Shown here: positions 47,340 through 60,030 of the stretch, in pieces | How positions within the stretch are numbered: the first letter of the stretch is position 1 | How the letters are laid out: every line of letters begins with the position of its first letter | Assembly (NCBI GenBank): GCA_963573385.1 | Contig: CAUYLG010044355.1 | Coordinates: forward strand, 1-64,000 | Origin: Cacajao melanocephalus | Taxonomy: Eukaryota; Chordata; Mammalia; Primates; Pitheciidae | Direction of reading: 5' to 3' | Length of the DNA stretch: 64,000 nt | Position numbers and translations under genes: made by a program | The notes under the pieces: generated by a model | Seen by the model: the letters and a program-made list of their open reading frames with translations, nothing else | Databases searched by the model: none | Told to the model about the DNA's origin: nothing

Positions 47340-47930
47340 TATTCTGCCTATAGTAGCACTGAGTGATCTTTTAAAAATGCAACTTTCCCTACTACAGCTC
47401 TTCAATGTCCATGCAGTACATTTAAGATAAGTTTAAACCCCTTTAAGTTGAGTTATAACTGGCACCTCTATAACCTAGTCCCCATCCAGCTTCATCATGA
47501 TCTGTTTTCCCTTTCACTTTAGTACATGTCTTTTTTCATTCCCCTAAAGGGGCTGAGCTCCTTACTGCTTTGGGACCTTCTCCTGTACTATTACCTCTGG
47601 TTGGAGTTTGTCCCTTTTGCCTGGCTGTGCACCACACATTATTTAGGTCTCTCCTAAAATGAATTTCTAGGAGAAGTCTTCCCTTAGTCCTCATCTAAGT
47701 CATGTCCCACTGTAATCTATCATTCTGCTTTTCTTTCACAATGTCTATCACAATTTTCTTTGCATATTTTTCTATGCAATTATTTGTTCAATACTTGTCT
47801 CCCCATCTAGGCTTTAAGCTCCATAAAGGAAGGAACATAGATCTTATTTATTCATTTTCCCCAGTGTCTGGTATAGTGCCTGGTACCTAATAAAAATTTC
47901 ATAAATATTTTTTGAAAAACAGGAGAAATT
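47340..47930 (+). repeat. L2 3' end, well preserved
   Basis: 'gagtgatcttttaaaaatgc', 'tacagctcttcaatgtccat', 'ggcacctctataacctagtc', 'ctaggctttaagctccataa' and 'gtgtctggtatagtgcctgg' plus 'tacctaataaaaatttcata' trace the L2 terminal region in order. Confidence 0.9.
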
Positions 47931-50265
47931 AAGGTTTGAAAATGGCACAATAGAGAAACTTATTCACCTCCTTTGAATAATTCCTCATTTACTGATCACA
48001 TGAATACTGCAAAACCCAATGCCATGGAGATTTACTAAAGGATATGAGAAATTGTTTTTTAATCTTGGAACACTAATACTACCAATGAGCACTTAAAACT
48101 AATTCAAATATTTATTGAATAGTTGGAGGAGGGAAAGCATAGCTAACATTAGAAGTTTTCTTGATATTGGTGAGTTTGAGCCTTAACTTAAAATGTGAGG
48201 AAAATAGTAACACTCAGGAATGGAATGGGCATTATTTCCTATATTAGATTATGCATACAATCATGAAGGTAAAATTAGCAAGTTTTCATCTCTTACCTGA
48301 AGATCTGCTATTCCAGAGTGGAATATTTCTTGATTTGAAAAATCTAAAAATAAATAAATGCAGGCTTAAGCTGAGATGCTATAAAAATAACTATGATAGT
48401 AATCACTTATGAGCCATGTACCTTGACACAACTGTCCAATACATGGGAATAAGAAGATGGTACAGATACCTCCCATTGATTTTATTTCCTTGTATCCTGA
48501 AAATGGTTACTATTAATAATTGTGATAGATGCAATCATATACTCTATCAATAAGAGAATAGAAATCAGAGAGATAATTCTTTTGTCTGTGAGTTAGACTT
48601 CACCTAGAGTTCTAATTTACTCCTACTGCAAGATTACTAGATCATAATCTATATGAGTGGGACCTAGAAATTTATCTTTAAAAAAACAAAGTCCTGGACC
48701 AGCATTTGGGAAACACAGAACCAAAGCATATCCAAGAACAAATGGGATGGTAAAAGGGCATAAAATTATATCTTAACAGGAAGGAATTATAATTTTATTT
48801 TAGCATATAAATCTGGAAAAGACAAGGTATTATAATTGTCTTTCAATATTAAAATCTTGTCAGATAAAATAATATGACTTGATCACCATCATTCAGTGAG
48901 TAAAATTTGGATCAATGGGTAGGAGAGTCAGGTGTTATGATTTGGCATTAGCATGAAACTTTACAAATTTTTGGTGTCATTCATGGAAGGGGTCATTCTC
49001 CATTACTGGAGATATTTAACTAAAGAATGGATGACCTCTAAGGGAAGGGCATGTGTCAGACTTCCAACAACAGTCTTTCTTCCCAAAGGGCGATGTGGTT
49101 GACTAGATATCAGAGTTTTCAATCATATGAATGGCAGAATATATTTTTTTAAAATCTTCTTTGTCTTGGCATATATAATATAATTAGAAATATGCATGTC
49201 CTACCTATTTGGTCCTAGAAATTTCCACCATTAATTACTCTTCTGTTTCAGGGGATTGAAGGTTGCCAATCAAATGAATGTATCATGTGGGAAGGTAATA
49301 TCATAAGCCATTTTCAATTGCCACCCTTAGTAGAGATTGCCGAAGGAATATTATGAAGAAAAGCTCATTTGTGGAGGTGATAATGAGAATGGATGGATTT
49401 AGAATATGAGCTCTGTCAAGCTAGTACAGGGCTGCTAAAATGGGATCCTGGGTTTGTAGAGGGTGGGGAGTAGGATTAGGGCTCTGAGAACTTCAGAAAG
49501 GGCAATCAATATCTTTCGTGAGACGGGACTGGAAAAACACTGAAAGCGCAATTCCTAGGAGTTATTATTTTCTTTGGAGTTATTCCTGATTCTTTCTTCA
49601 TTCATACTCAGTTATTATGGAACTGTTTTTATTTCCATGTTTCTTACTCAGCCCTCTCTTGTCTCATTCCTTTGAAATGATCCCCTAATTTTCCAATAAT
49701 TGGTGGTAAAATTAGGTGATTTCCTTTTATATTGGGTTGGGAGCTACTGGTGTCCACACATGTAATAGAATATTTGTATATCAGGACCCAAATATAGGTT
49801 TTCCAGACTTTACCTATTGAGCCTGTGATATATTATGAATGTTTGAGAATAGGTGACTGTTCCTAGGATGTGGAAGTTTGTGTTAATTGTATCTTTCCTG
49901 TGGCTGGGCATCTCTTTTCTCCCTAGCCTATTAGGGGGAAAAGAAAGATGATTTCTTGCAAGGTGCAGAGAGACACCTTAGGTTAAAACCAGTGCACAGA
50001 GTTTCTAGTCAGAGCAAGAACGTGCCATTCTCTGTTTTCATCTCTCTTCTCTTCACCCAGACTGTTCATGTGTAATCTTTATCCTTTGAAGTTATACCTT
50101 AGCTTTAATTTTGCTCTTATTTCACCCAGATAAGAGTGTTTGAGGGATAGGAGGAAGAAGGAAGAGAACATACAATGAAATTTCCCATGTTATCCTAGAT
50201 ATGGCTCTGGAGACTTGCTCTTGTACATTAAAGTGAGTTAGTGACTATAGTGATTGACTAATTTA
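47931..50265. other. Mostly single-copy stretch, no gene seen
   Basis: 48640-48715 ('gagtgggacctagaaattta', 'tcctggaccagcatttggga') may be a MER5-type hAT fragment. Otherwise nothing recognised. Confidence 0.4.
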
Positions 50266-50269
50266 TGAC

Positions 50270-50490
<221 letters not shown>

Positions 50491-51555
50491 ATTGTAGTTT
50501 TAAAAGGTTAATTTGATGTATAGTTAGACTTGAGAACAGTTTTCCTAAGTCAAGGATTCAGGGCTGGCTTACTTAGGTGGTTCTGGTTCAGGCATTCTCC
50601 TGCGATTACAGTCAGGACACCAGCAAGATCTATAATCTTGACTGATACTGGAAAGTCTACTTACATGATGGCTCATTTATATGGCTGTTGAGAGGAGGCC
50701 TCAGTTTCTTGTTACATGGTCCTCTCCATTGGCTGTTTGGTTTTCTAATGACATGGCAGCTGGTTCTCTCAGAGCAACTGATCCAAGAGAAAGAAGAAGG
50801 CAGAAGCCACATTGTCCTTTATAACCTACCCTTGGATATGACATTCTACTTGTCAAGCAGATTAATCTTGACACAATGGGTAAGGGCATTATGCAAAGAT
50901 GTAAATACCAGGAGGCATCTTGGACAGTTGTTACCACACCTATCATGACTCATATCAGTTCTCATCTCATGAATCAGAAAATAATCACTGGGACTTTTCC
51001 ATCTGTCAAGAATGTCTATTTTCACCACATACTCAGGAAATGGAGAAATAACTACAGGATGAATTTGAAGACACACTGAACTGACTGAGTGATGGACTTG
51101 GGCCAAAATTTCATTTATCACATGAGTGCCATGAGCTTATTCTCTGACTAGTGGATCACAGTGGGTTCCTATGAATTAATTTTAGTCCAGACTCAATGTT
51201 GAAAATCTTCAAAATTTCTGTGTCTGTCTCTTTCCTTGATGCATTGCCTCTGCAGCGAATAGCTACAGATTGTTTGGGAAGACTGGAAGGTGATCTTGGT
51301 AGATGTTTCACATCTGTACCTGGCTTGTGTGAGTCTGTGATTTTCTACTAGGGTGACTGAAGTCAGACCTTTTTTTTGTTTAACTGTATTTAGAAGTTTT
51401 CATTATGTAGAGCAAATTAGGCTGCCCATTTATTTCAGTTATAAGTGTTATGAGAAAAACTTGGGACTGTAATGTTTCCCTCAAACTGGGAAGGAACAAA
51501 GGAGTGAAGAATGACTCAAACAAGTCCAGCTTGATAAATAGATGAGTTTATTAAG
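50491..51555. repeat. Probable ancient interspersed repeat, family not named
   Basis: 50620-50960 ('ggcctcagtttcttgttaca', 'tggtcctctccattggctgt', 'gacatggcagctggttctct', 'taccaggaggcatcttggac') is wording I have seen in dispersed mammalian repeats, but I cannot assign the family. The overlapping frames on both strands at 50688-51121 are by-products. 51100-51555 shows nothing clear. Confidence 0.45.
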
Positions 51556-51975
51556 GAAAATGTGGCACATACACACCATGGAATATTATGCAGCCATCAA
51601 AAACGATGAATTCGTGTCCTTCGTAGGGACATGGATGAACCTGGAAACCATCATTCTCAGCAAACTGACACAAGAACACAAAATCAAACACAGCATGTTC
51701 TCACTTACAGGCAGGTGTTGAACAATAAGAACACATGGACATAGGGAGGAGAGCACTACACACTGGGGTCAGTTGGGGGGGAAATAGGGGAGGGACAGTG
51801 GGAGGTGGGGAGTTGGGGAGAGATAACATGGGGAGAAATGCCAGATATAGGTGATGGGGAGGAAAGCAGCAAATCACACTGCCATGTGTGTACCTATGCA
51901 ACATTCTTGCATGTTCTTTACATGTACCCCAAAACCTAAAATGCAATAAAAAATATATTTTTAAAAAAAGAAAAA
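51556..51975 (+). mobile_element. 5'-truncated primate L1 3' end
   Basis: 'aaaatgtggcacatacacac', 'aatattatgcagccatcaaa', 'catggatgaacctggaaacc', 'gcatgttctcacttacaggc', 'ataacatggggagaaatgcc' and 'acatgtaccccaaaacctaa' run through the ORF2 end and 3'UTR, then an A-rich tail. Target duplications were not clear. Confidence 0.92.
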
Positions 51976-52443
51976 AATACAAAATAAATACAATTTTAGA
52001 ACTTTGAAAGGTGTCTACGCAGTTGAGGGTCCTGACACTGAAGTGTTACCAGCTTTTTGATAAATTCCCTTCTGGTTCTACTGTATGTAGTCTTATCTAT
52101 ACTAGTCAGTAAAGAAGATACAATAGCAAATAATAGAAAGTTAGACAGCCTCCATAGCTCCTAGATCATCTTGCTTCTAGGTTTTCAGACTCTCTTATCC
52201 TACTTCCATCTTCTGGGACAGCACATTAACTTCTGATCTTGGCTTCCAAATCAACTCTGGTTGTACATTTTAGCCCAATTTTGATTTTATTCCCCCAGTG
52301 TCTCTTAAGGAATTCTGATGGCATAGACCCCAATCTGACTTTCCAGGTGTTCTAATTCTTAACAAGTCTCTGTCAATCTATTGCACCTACCACCACTAAC
52401 CAGAAGAGCCTTAAGTATGTTTTTAAAAACACAAGGTTGATTT
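51976..52443. other. Apparently single-copy stretch
   Basis: Nothing recognised between the L1 tail and the AluY. Confidence 0.4.
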
Positions 52444-52782
<339 letters not shown>

Positions 52783-53740
52783 AAAGCTCAATTAAGAGTA
52801 CCTGAGGAAGACAAAAACAGTTTATTCCCCAAATGCAGATCATACTGGAGGAGAGAAAAACCTCCTTAGATATATAGCTCGAAATATTTTGAGTACTGTA
52901 ATTATGAATAATGACCACTCTAGAGTACATAACCATCTAGGAAGGAGTACTAACCATGTAGCAAGGAGAGCATGGAATGCAGACCAAAGGCACATAAAGA
53001 ACAAATGTAAAATATACGTCCAAAGGAGGATGAAATCAAAGGACTAGCTATTCTTGAATTCAGTACTTAATATATAACTACAGTAATCAAGACAATTTTT
53101 GACTGGTGAAAAGGTAGCTATATTGCAATAAAACTGAATAGAGTGCAGAAATAGATTCATACATCCGTGGTCAATTATATTATGACAAAATATAGGTGAT
53201 TCAACAGGAGAAAGGAATGTCTTTTCAACTAATGGTGCTGGATTAACTGTATGTCTATGTATATTTTTAGAAAGAACATCACTCCAATTTCACATCATAG
53301 TTAGACTTGAAAAAATTTTCTAGAAGAAAACATATGAGAAAATCATCAAGATCTAGGGACAGGCAAGATTTTTTACAACAACAAAAAAGCATGAGCCACA
53401 AAATAATAATGTATTGAATTTTTTATCAAAATTAAAACTATTATTCTTCAAAAGACATCATTAAGAAAATAATGCACACTGAAGAAAATATTCATAATAC
53501 ATATATCACACAAAGTACCTGAATGCAGAATATATAAAGAATCCTTATAACTCAATAATATGAACAAAAAAAAAACCCTAAATAATGGTCAAGAAATTTG
53601 AGCACAGAATTTGCAATAGAAGATATACAATAGGTGCATTAAAACATCTTTAAAACTATTAGTCATCACAGAAATTCAAATTAAAACTATAATAAAATAT
53701 CTCTACACTACTATTATAATGATAAAAGAAGTGATCACAC
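52783..53740 (+). mobile_element. Old L1 ORF2 fragment
   Basis: From about 53040: 'atataactacagtaatcaag', 'atagattcatacatccgtgg', 'ttcaactaatggtgctggat', 'atcatcaagatctagggaca' and 'acatcattaagaaaataatg' are L1 ORF2 C-terminal half in plus orientation, heavily diverged. 52783-53040 is not assigned. Confidence 0.7.
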
Positions 53741-54151
53741 CAAGTGCTGGCAACATGCAAGTGGCTGGGAATGCCAAATAACCAACCAAATAACCAACAT
53801 AAACCCCAAAGCAAGGGAACAACTGGTCTGACCAGACTGCTCATCACTTAGGTAGAACCATCACACCACCTGAGCCTTAAAACTTCACCCTGCTATGGTG
53901 TGAGTAGATCAACTCCTGATTGATCCACTGGGTCCAACAAGCCAAACTGCTGGGCTACCTCCAGTAGTCATATTCCTATCATATCCCAAGATGCTTACAA
54001 ATGCCCTAGGAATCGTTGGGCAGGTATCAGCGTGGTGGCAGAGAAAGTTTAAATTTTTGTATATTAGGACCAAACTGGGATAATCTAGGAGTATTCTAAA
54101 CTTAGAACAGAGAGTTCACATATTGAATCAATATTTAAAATAAATTATATA
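53741..54151. other. Unassigned stretch
   Basis: Slightly less AT-rich; 'ccaaataaccaaccaaataa' repeats a short word. No gene or named repeat. Confidence 0.35.
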
Positions 54152-54466
54152 AAACTATATATAGTTTTTCAATACAGGGACACAAAAGACAAACACTGCA
54201 TGTTCTCACTTATAAGTGGGAGCTAAATGAAAACACATGGACTCAGAGGGGAACAACTCACAGTGGGGCCTTTTGGAGGGTGAAGGGTGGGAAAAGGGAG
54301 AGGATCAGGAGAAACAACTAATGGATACTAAACTTAATACCAGAATGATGAAATTTGTAGAACAAACCCCCATGACACAAGTTTACCTATGTCACAAACA
54401 TGCACTTGTAACCCTGAACTTAAAAGTTGGAGAAAAAAAAAAAAGAAACTATATATAGGTTTTCAA
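54152..54466 (+). mobile_element. 5'-truncated L1 3' end with long target duplication
   Basis: Body 54173-54445 ('ctgcatgttctcacttataa', 'gtgggagctaaatgaaaaca', 'gggaacaactcacagtgggg', then an A-rich tail). The flanks 54152-54172 and 54446-54466 are a 21-base duplication beginning aaactatatatag, with a single difference. Confidence 0.93.
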
Positions 54467-55324
54467 CCTACAGTGTTACTTTATTTCTAGTTGCTATTTC
54501 TGCTATCTTCATAACTACTGATTTAGGTAGATGTCTGGATTAGAGAGACTTATTCAACTGGCCAACTGAAATTAAGAATCCAATGGTCCAAATGGCCTAA
54601 CCAGGTAATCAGCATACCTTGATTCCTGTCTAATGTAGACTTATTCCTGTCTCATTCTATTTCAGTCTATATTTCACCACTGCACAATTTTTCTACCTTT
54701 TTAGCTACAGAGCACTCATTCTTCTGGGTTAAAGTTATTTTGCTTAAGTATTTGGAAGATTCTATTTTGAGTAGGATTAACTTATTATTCTATCTTTGCA
54801 ATGAAAACACACATACACACATGTATACACACACACACACATCCACCTAAGAAATTTCAGTAGAACAAACTGATGGGATGAAATATAGAAACACACCAGT
54901 CATTCATAAAGAAATATACACATAGCAGTAGGTGAAAAAATTTAAAATTAGAACTCTTAACAAACCGTGGAAAATGTAGAATGTATTGTTTCTGTGGTTT
55001 AACCTCTTCTGAACACTAATTTCACACTTTTATTTTACGCTACTATGAGTTTGTTTTGAAAGGACTGTTAGAAGTTTCTTATCACAAAAGTTAATATAAA
55101 TAAAAATACAAAACACAGGAATAATCCTATGATTTTATCAAAATTCTACTGGCTTTGAAGCATAGTTGAAGTATTATTTTATATCCATTAAATACAGTAT
55201 CACTTAAATATGGTTTTCAAAACTGGGCTAAAGTGCTGTTGCCCATTCAGATTCACTCATGACAGAACATTGCTTTGAAAAATGCATGGGGATTTAGGTG
55301 TATACAAAAGTGGTCGTTTTAACT
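54467..55324. other. Apparently single-copy stretch with (CA)n
   Basis: A (CA)n-rich tract lies at 54807-54841. Nothing else recognised. Confidence 0.4.
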
Positions 55325-55460
55325 CTAAATTTCATTGTATGACCCTCGGCAAATTCATTACATTTTTTGAATCCCATTCATGATACTAAGATATTAACAC
55401 TTATATAATGAGCTTTGTGAAGTTTTAAAGTGGTAACCTATAAAAAGTACACCAGGTGTT
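55325..55460 (+). repeat. MIR fragment
   Basis: 'gtatgaccctcggcaaattc' and 'gagctttgtgaagttttaaa' follow a MIR in forward orientation. Confidence 0.55.
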
Positions 55461-55744
55461 GCCTTCAACACCCAGAATTCAGATTTTTGTTTTTAGAATA
55501 TTTGTTGAGGAATTCTTATGCTGGAGAATTAGAATAAATTTATTTTGGAGACAATAGAAAGACCAGCATGTGTGGTTACCTCTATCATTCATCATCAGAC
55601 GCCAATGAACCTTTGTGTTCTTTTCTCTTGTCTTAGAAATTAAGTGGCTATGTCGTGTCTCTCTTCATAATTGGAAAGGTAGGAATAGGCATTCTTCTGC
55701 TATTTCTAAAACAGCACCAAGATGGTAAGAAATACACAGATATT

Positions 55745-55960
55745 TCTAGTGGTAAAATCTCAGCCTTTAAAGTTGGCTGCCTGGAACTGAAACCAGCTAC
55801 AACATGTATTAACTTGGTGACCTTGGGCAATGTTCTCAGTGCCTTAGTTTCTCATCTCTAAAATGCGTAAGATTGTTTTTGGGTTAAATTTGTTAACATA
55901 CGAAGAACAATGCCAGGCACTAAGCAAGTACTCCAAAAATAATTGCTATTATTATTTTTC
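55745..55960 (+). repeat. MIR
   Basis: 'ggctgcctggaactgaaacc', 'acttggtgaccttgggcaat', 'agtttctcatctctaaaatg' and 'acaatgccaggcactaagca' are a nearly complete forward MIR. The frames at 55648-55861 run through it and are not genes. Confidence 0.88.
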
Positions 55961-56539
55961 TTGTAGATTTCTTACCCTCAAGCCAACAATTAGCTTTCAC
56001 TTGAAAAAGGAATCTAATATCCTGTTCCCATTATTGATATTAGAAACGTTGATGTAGAGAGGGGTTACTAAGTGTGCAACTCTCCGCCCTCAAGCTTCAT
56101 TATTCATTCATTGGGGAAGAGGAGAAGCAAAATAGACTTTCAAAGGGAAAACATGTTGAACACAAATAGTATTTCTGCCACGATAATGTGGAAATTATTA
56201 TATTTTGTTTGCTTCTTTTTTAGTTTTATGATGTTCAGAAGAGAAAAGACCATGGGGACCAGTTTGAGAGGAATTGAAAAGTGGAGAGAAGGGAGGGAAA
56301 AGCTGCTTTTCTCTATTTAACAAAACAATATTTCTGGGGGTAAAAGGTGAGGAAGGAGCGAGGTGACTAGTTGTGATTCTTCTTTTGTACACTCTATTTT
56401 CTACCCATTGGTATGTTTTGTCAGCTTTTCCTCCAAATATATTCCAAATTTGCACCTTCTCTTTGTCTTTGTTAATTGCATCTGTGATCCTATTCTTTAT
56501 AATCTTTCTGTGGATGTCAGTAGCTCCACTGAGCTGTTC
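55961..56539. other. Apparently single-copy stretch
   Basis: No gene or repeat recognised. Short frames on both strands overlap here without support. Confidence 0.4.
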
Positions 56540-56930
56540 TTCCTAGCTATTCTTGCCTCCAGAGTGTATTGCTACACAGCAGCCTGAATGATCTGTCTCA
56601 ATTATACATTAGATCACTTAACCACACTTTCAAAAACTCCAGTGGCTACCAGTTACTCACAGAACAAAAATCTAAACTGTAAAATTCTGTTTCCTGAGTG
56701 AGGGCTTTTGCACTTGCTAGCCTTCTTACTTGGAACCCACTTTCCTAGACTGTTATGCAGCATCCCATGTCTCATTATTTAGATCTTTGTTGCAATGCAC
56801 CATGTCAGAGAGGATTTTTCTAGCCATCCTACCTACTATTTTTACCTTCTTCATAATACTTTTCTGTACCTGAAATCATCCTACTTATTTTCAGGTTCAC
56901 CTCTCTCCCTCTTCAACTTAGGCTGCTTGG
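56540..56930 (+). repeat. L2 fragment
   Basis: 'cacagcagcctgaatgatct', 'ttcaaaaactccagtggcta', 'gtgagggcttttgcacttgc', 'tagatctttgttgcaatgca' and 'tcagagaggatttttctagc' follow L2 upstream of its terminus. Confidence 0.82.
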
Positions 56931-57634
56931 AGAGAGGGCTAGTCAGCTTTATTCCTTATCCCCAACACTTGGAAACAATACCTATTTGTAGCTTGACTTA
57001 CTCATACCCAGGTACCAGGAGCCTGGGACTGGCGACCTCTCAAAGTTAGCACTATTACATCTTTGCTGGCCAGGCTCCTCTGGGCTTTATCAGCTCTTCC
57101 ACTCTTAGATGTCATTTTATAACCTAATAATTACTTTTAAAATGAATGTTGTATCACTTGTACGGAGATAAAATAGTACACATCCTCTTAAAAGCTATAC
57201 AAAAGACTGTAACACAAATCAGATGGATCTCAATGATTCCGTATCCCTGACCTACTAGTTACCCCCTCTTCTTGACTACAGGCTTATGACAGAGGCATGA
57301 AACATTACATTGAAACATATCTGTAAGTCAAATGTATTTTCAGAGATTACAAAGGGAATGTTCAGATGATAATTAAATTTCTCCCAAGATATTTTATTGT
57401 CTCCTTATCAATAAACACCATATCTGTTTGCTGTATCTACCCAGGCAAAGATAAGCATAAAATGATATACGGTACAAGTGTGTGTGTGCATGTGGTATGT
57501 GTGTATCTTTCTCTTGAAATTGTCAAACTGTTGAGGCAGTACACACAAACACACATACAGGTATATATATTAAAATTATAAAATTCCACTTAAACTTAGA
57601 GCATATACTGTCACATAACTAGTAACTATATTAC

Positions 57635-57971
57635 TGAGCCATTCTTCTTTTATTTATTTATTTTTTTTTGAGATGGAGTTTTGCTCTTGTTGCTCAGGCT
57701 GGAGTGCAGTGGCATGATCCCGGCTCACTGCAACTTCCCCTCCCAGATTCAAGTGATTCTCCTGCCTCAGCCTCCCAAGTAGCTGGGATTACAGGCAAAT
57801 GCCACCATGCTTGGCTAATTTTTCTTTGTATTTTTAGTAGGGACTGGGTTTCTCCATTTGCCCAGGCTGGTCTCAAACTCCTGACCTCAGGTGATCCACC
57901 CTCCTCCCTCTCCCAAAGTGCTGGGATTACAGGCGTGAGACACCACGCCCAGCCCATGAGCCATTCTTCTT
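57635..57971 (-). mobile_element. Alu (S-type), antisense, with 15-bp target duplication
   Basis: Body 57650-57956, with tttatttattta preceding the poly(T) and both arms present. 'tgagccattcttctt' flanks it at 57635-57649 and 57957-57971. Confidence 0.97.
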
Positions 57972-58019
57972 AAGTAAACCCTGTGCAAAGACAACACTGT
58001 GTCAATTGTGTTTCATAGA

Positions 58020-58302
58020 TTTTTTTTTCTGTTTTCTTTTTTTTTTTTGAGACAGTCTCATTGTTGCCCCAGCTGGAATGCAGTGGCATGATTTGGGCTT
58101 CAACAATTCTCCCACCTCAGCCTCCCGAGTAGCTGGGATCACAGGTGTGCAGCACCATACCTGGCTAATTTTTTTGTTGTTGTTACTTTTTGAGTTTAAC
58201 TATATTGCCCAGGCTGGTCTCAAACTCATGAGTTCAAGTGATTCACCTGCCTTGGCCTCCCAAAATGCTGGGATTACAGGTTTGAGCCACTGTGCTCAGC
58301 CT
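58020..58302 (-). mobile_element. Alu (J-type), antisense
   Basis: Diverged Alu: 'gagacagtctcattgttgcc', 'cctcagcctcccgagtagct', 'actatattgcccaggctggt' (J-like), 'tttgagccactgtgctcagc'. Part of the left side is shortened. Confidence 0.92.
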
Positions 58303-58339
58303 TATAAAAATATTTTTAGTTACTTAACATTTAAAGCAG

Positions 58340-58522
58340 TTTTGTTTTGTTTGTTTGTTTGTTTTTAAGGAAGTGAAGTCTTCCCATGCTGCCCAGGGTG
58401 GAGTGCAGTGGCTATTCACAGGCATGATCATGGCACATCACAGCCTTGAATTCCTGACCTCAAGGGGTTCTCCTACCTCAACCTCCCAAGTAGACTACAG
58501 GGTTGTACTATTGTGCCTTGCT
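58340..58522 (-). mobile_element. Fossil Alu monomer (FLAM-type), antisense
   Basis: A (TTTG)n run precedes a single-arm element: 'gcccagggtggagtgcagtg', then 'gctattcacaggcatgatca', which is the complement of the 7SL segment TGTGAATAGCCACTGC. That segment is kept in early 7SL-derived monomers but lost in dimeric Alu. It ends near 'tagactacagggttgtacta'. Confidence 0.82.
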
Positions 58523-59859
58523 CAAAACAGTCTTTCTAACCCATTATTGGCCACTAGATATTTGCATCCTTTATTTAGAATGTATGGATCTGAATCTCTG
58601 ACAAGTAGATCTCTTATTTTTATTAATTACTAATTATATTTCTCATTCTTATCACTACCAAATGACCAATATGTATCCAGAAAATCACAGACCCTCTGTT
58701 TAAGGTTGTAGAATACAGTTACTTACTAATTTCAGGTGAAAATAAGACAAATTTGGATATCATTGAAGAGTTAAACTTCAAGAATTTGCTGTATAAAAAT
58801 AATTCAGATTGTGTGGGAAAGTACACTCTTAGAAAACAAGAAATTTCTCTGGGAAAAAGGATAACAGAACACCAATGGGAGGAAATTGATTTGGAGAAAA
58901 GCAGCTGTATCTTCCATCTGCACTCTCACAAGAGAGAAGTCTAAACATTGCATCGCAGCAGATTTTTTACCTCTCAATTGTGAACACACAAAAAAGCAAA
59001 TCCTGCTTCTGTAGTTATAAACAGTATTCTTTCGATTTTAATGAGAGGATTTCAGGAAGAAAGAGTCAGACAATATAATTTTGCACCCAGAAGCAAGGTT
59101 ACCAAGAGGCTGGAGAGGGTCTTCTGCAAATGCACACTGATGACAGTACCAGGCAGCAGAGAGGCCCTCAATAATAATGACCCTATAATTTGAGATACAG
59201 TTTTTAAAATGAAGCAATATCAGAGGGATATTCCATTAAGTATATGAGGAAAATCCAAGGAAAATGGTATATTACCTGCTTTCAGATGGAAATAGTATTT
59301 GTTAGGCAAATGCAATATTTAATAGGCTTGTAAATTGGATTGTGGCATTTACTGGAATTAAAAGGAAATAAAGTGATTAGGTAGTCTGGATTGCTTAGAT
59401 TTTTCTTCTTATCCCAGGGATTTTATTATATTTGGGGTGGTGAATTAGTACACGAAACAACGTTTCTAGCTTCTGGTTAGCAGCACCAAAACGACAGAAT
59501 AGAACATTATGCCCTTGGTCAAAATATGGTAGAAGAGAAAGATATTTTAAAATGTGATGTTATATGTGCGATGGGAATGAAACAATCAATGCCATATCAT
59601 ACTGAAGGATGTCTCTTAATTAACTAGAATTGACCTAAGTCAGAGACGTTTTGGTAGAAAATGAGGCAGCTTGTTATACACATTTTAGTCTGAAGTGTCA
59701 GTGGAGGTTTCAAATTGTATGTTCAGAAAGAGATGGAAATTTGAAAATGAGCTTCCTTAGAAGAAAAAAAAATCAGCAAGGAAATATTTTGAATAAAGAT
59801 ATTGGATTGCTTCACACATAGAATATAACATAGCTACCATATGTGAGCATAATGTAGAC
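58523..59859. other. Apparently single-copy stretch
   Basis: No gene or named repeat seen. Confidence 0.4.
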
Positions 59860-60030
59860 CAAAGCTAATTTTACATTCTTTTAATTGTCACAAACATCCT
59901 TTAAGTATTATCCCTATGTCACAGACAAAAATAGGGCAGAGTGAAATGAAAAGCCCTTCTTCAACTACAAGGAACAGAATCAAGAGTTAAGATCAGGTTT
60001 TCTGATTCCAAGTTTCCTGCTCCTTCTTTT
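59860..60030 (-). repeat. Possible MIR, antisense
   Basis: 'gtattatccctatgtcacag', 'acaaaaatagggcagagtga', 'atcaagagttaagatcaggt' and 'ttctgattccaagtttcctg' resemble the complement of MIR. Confidence 0.55.

Noticed and set aside
50688..51121. Overlapping frames on both strands suggesting a gene
   Set aside because: They lie in what appears to be a dispersed ancient repeat; no splice or domain support.
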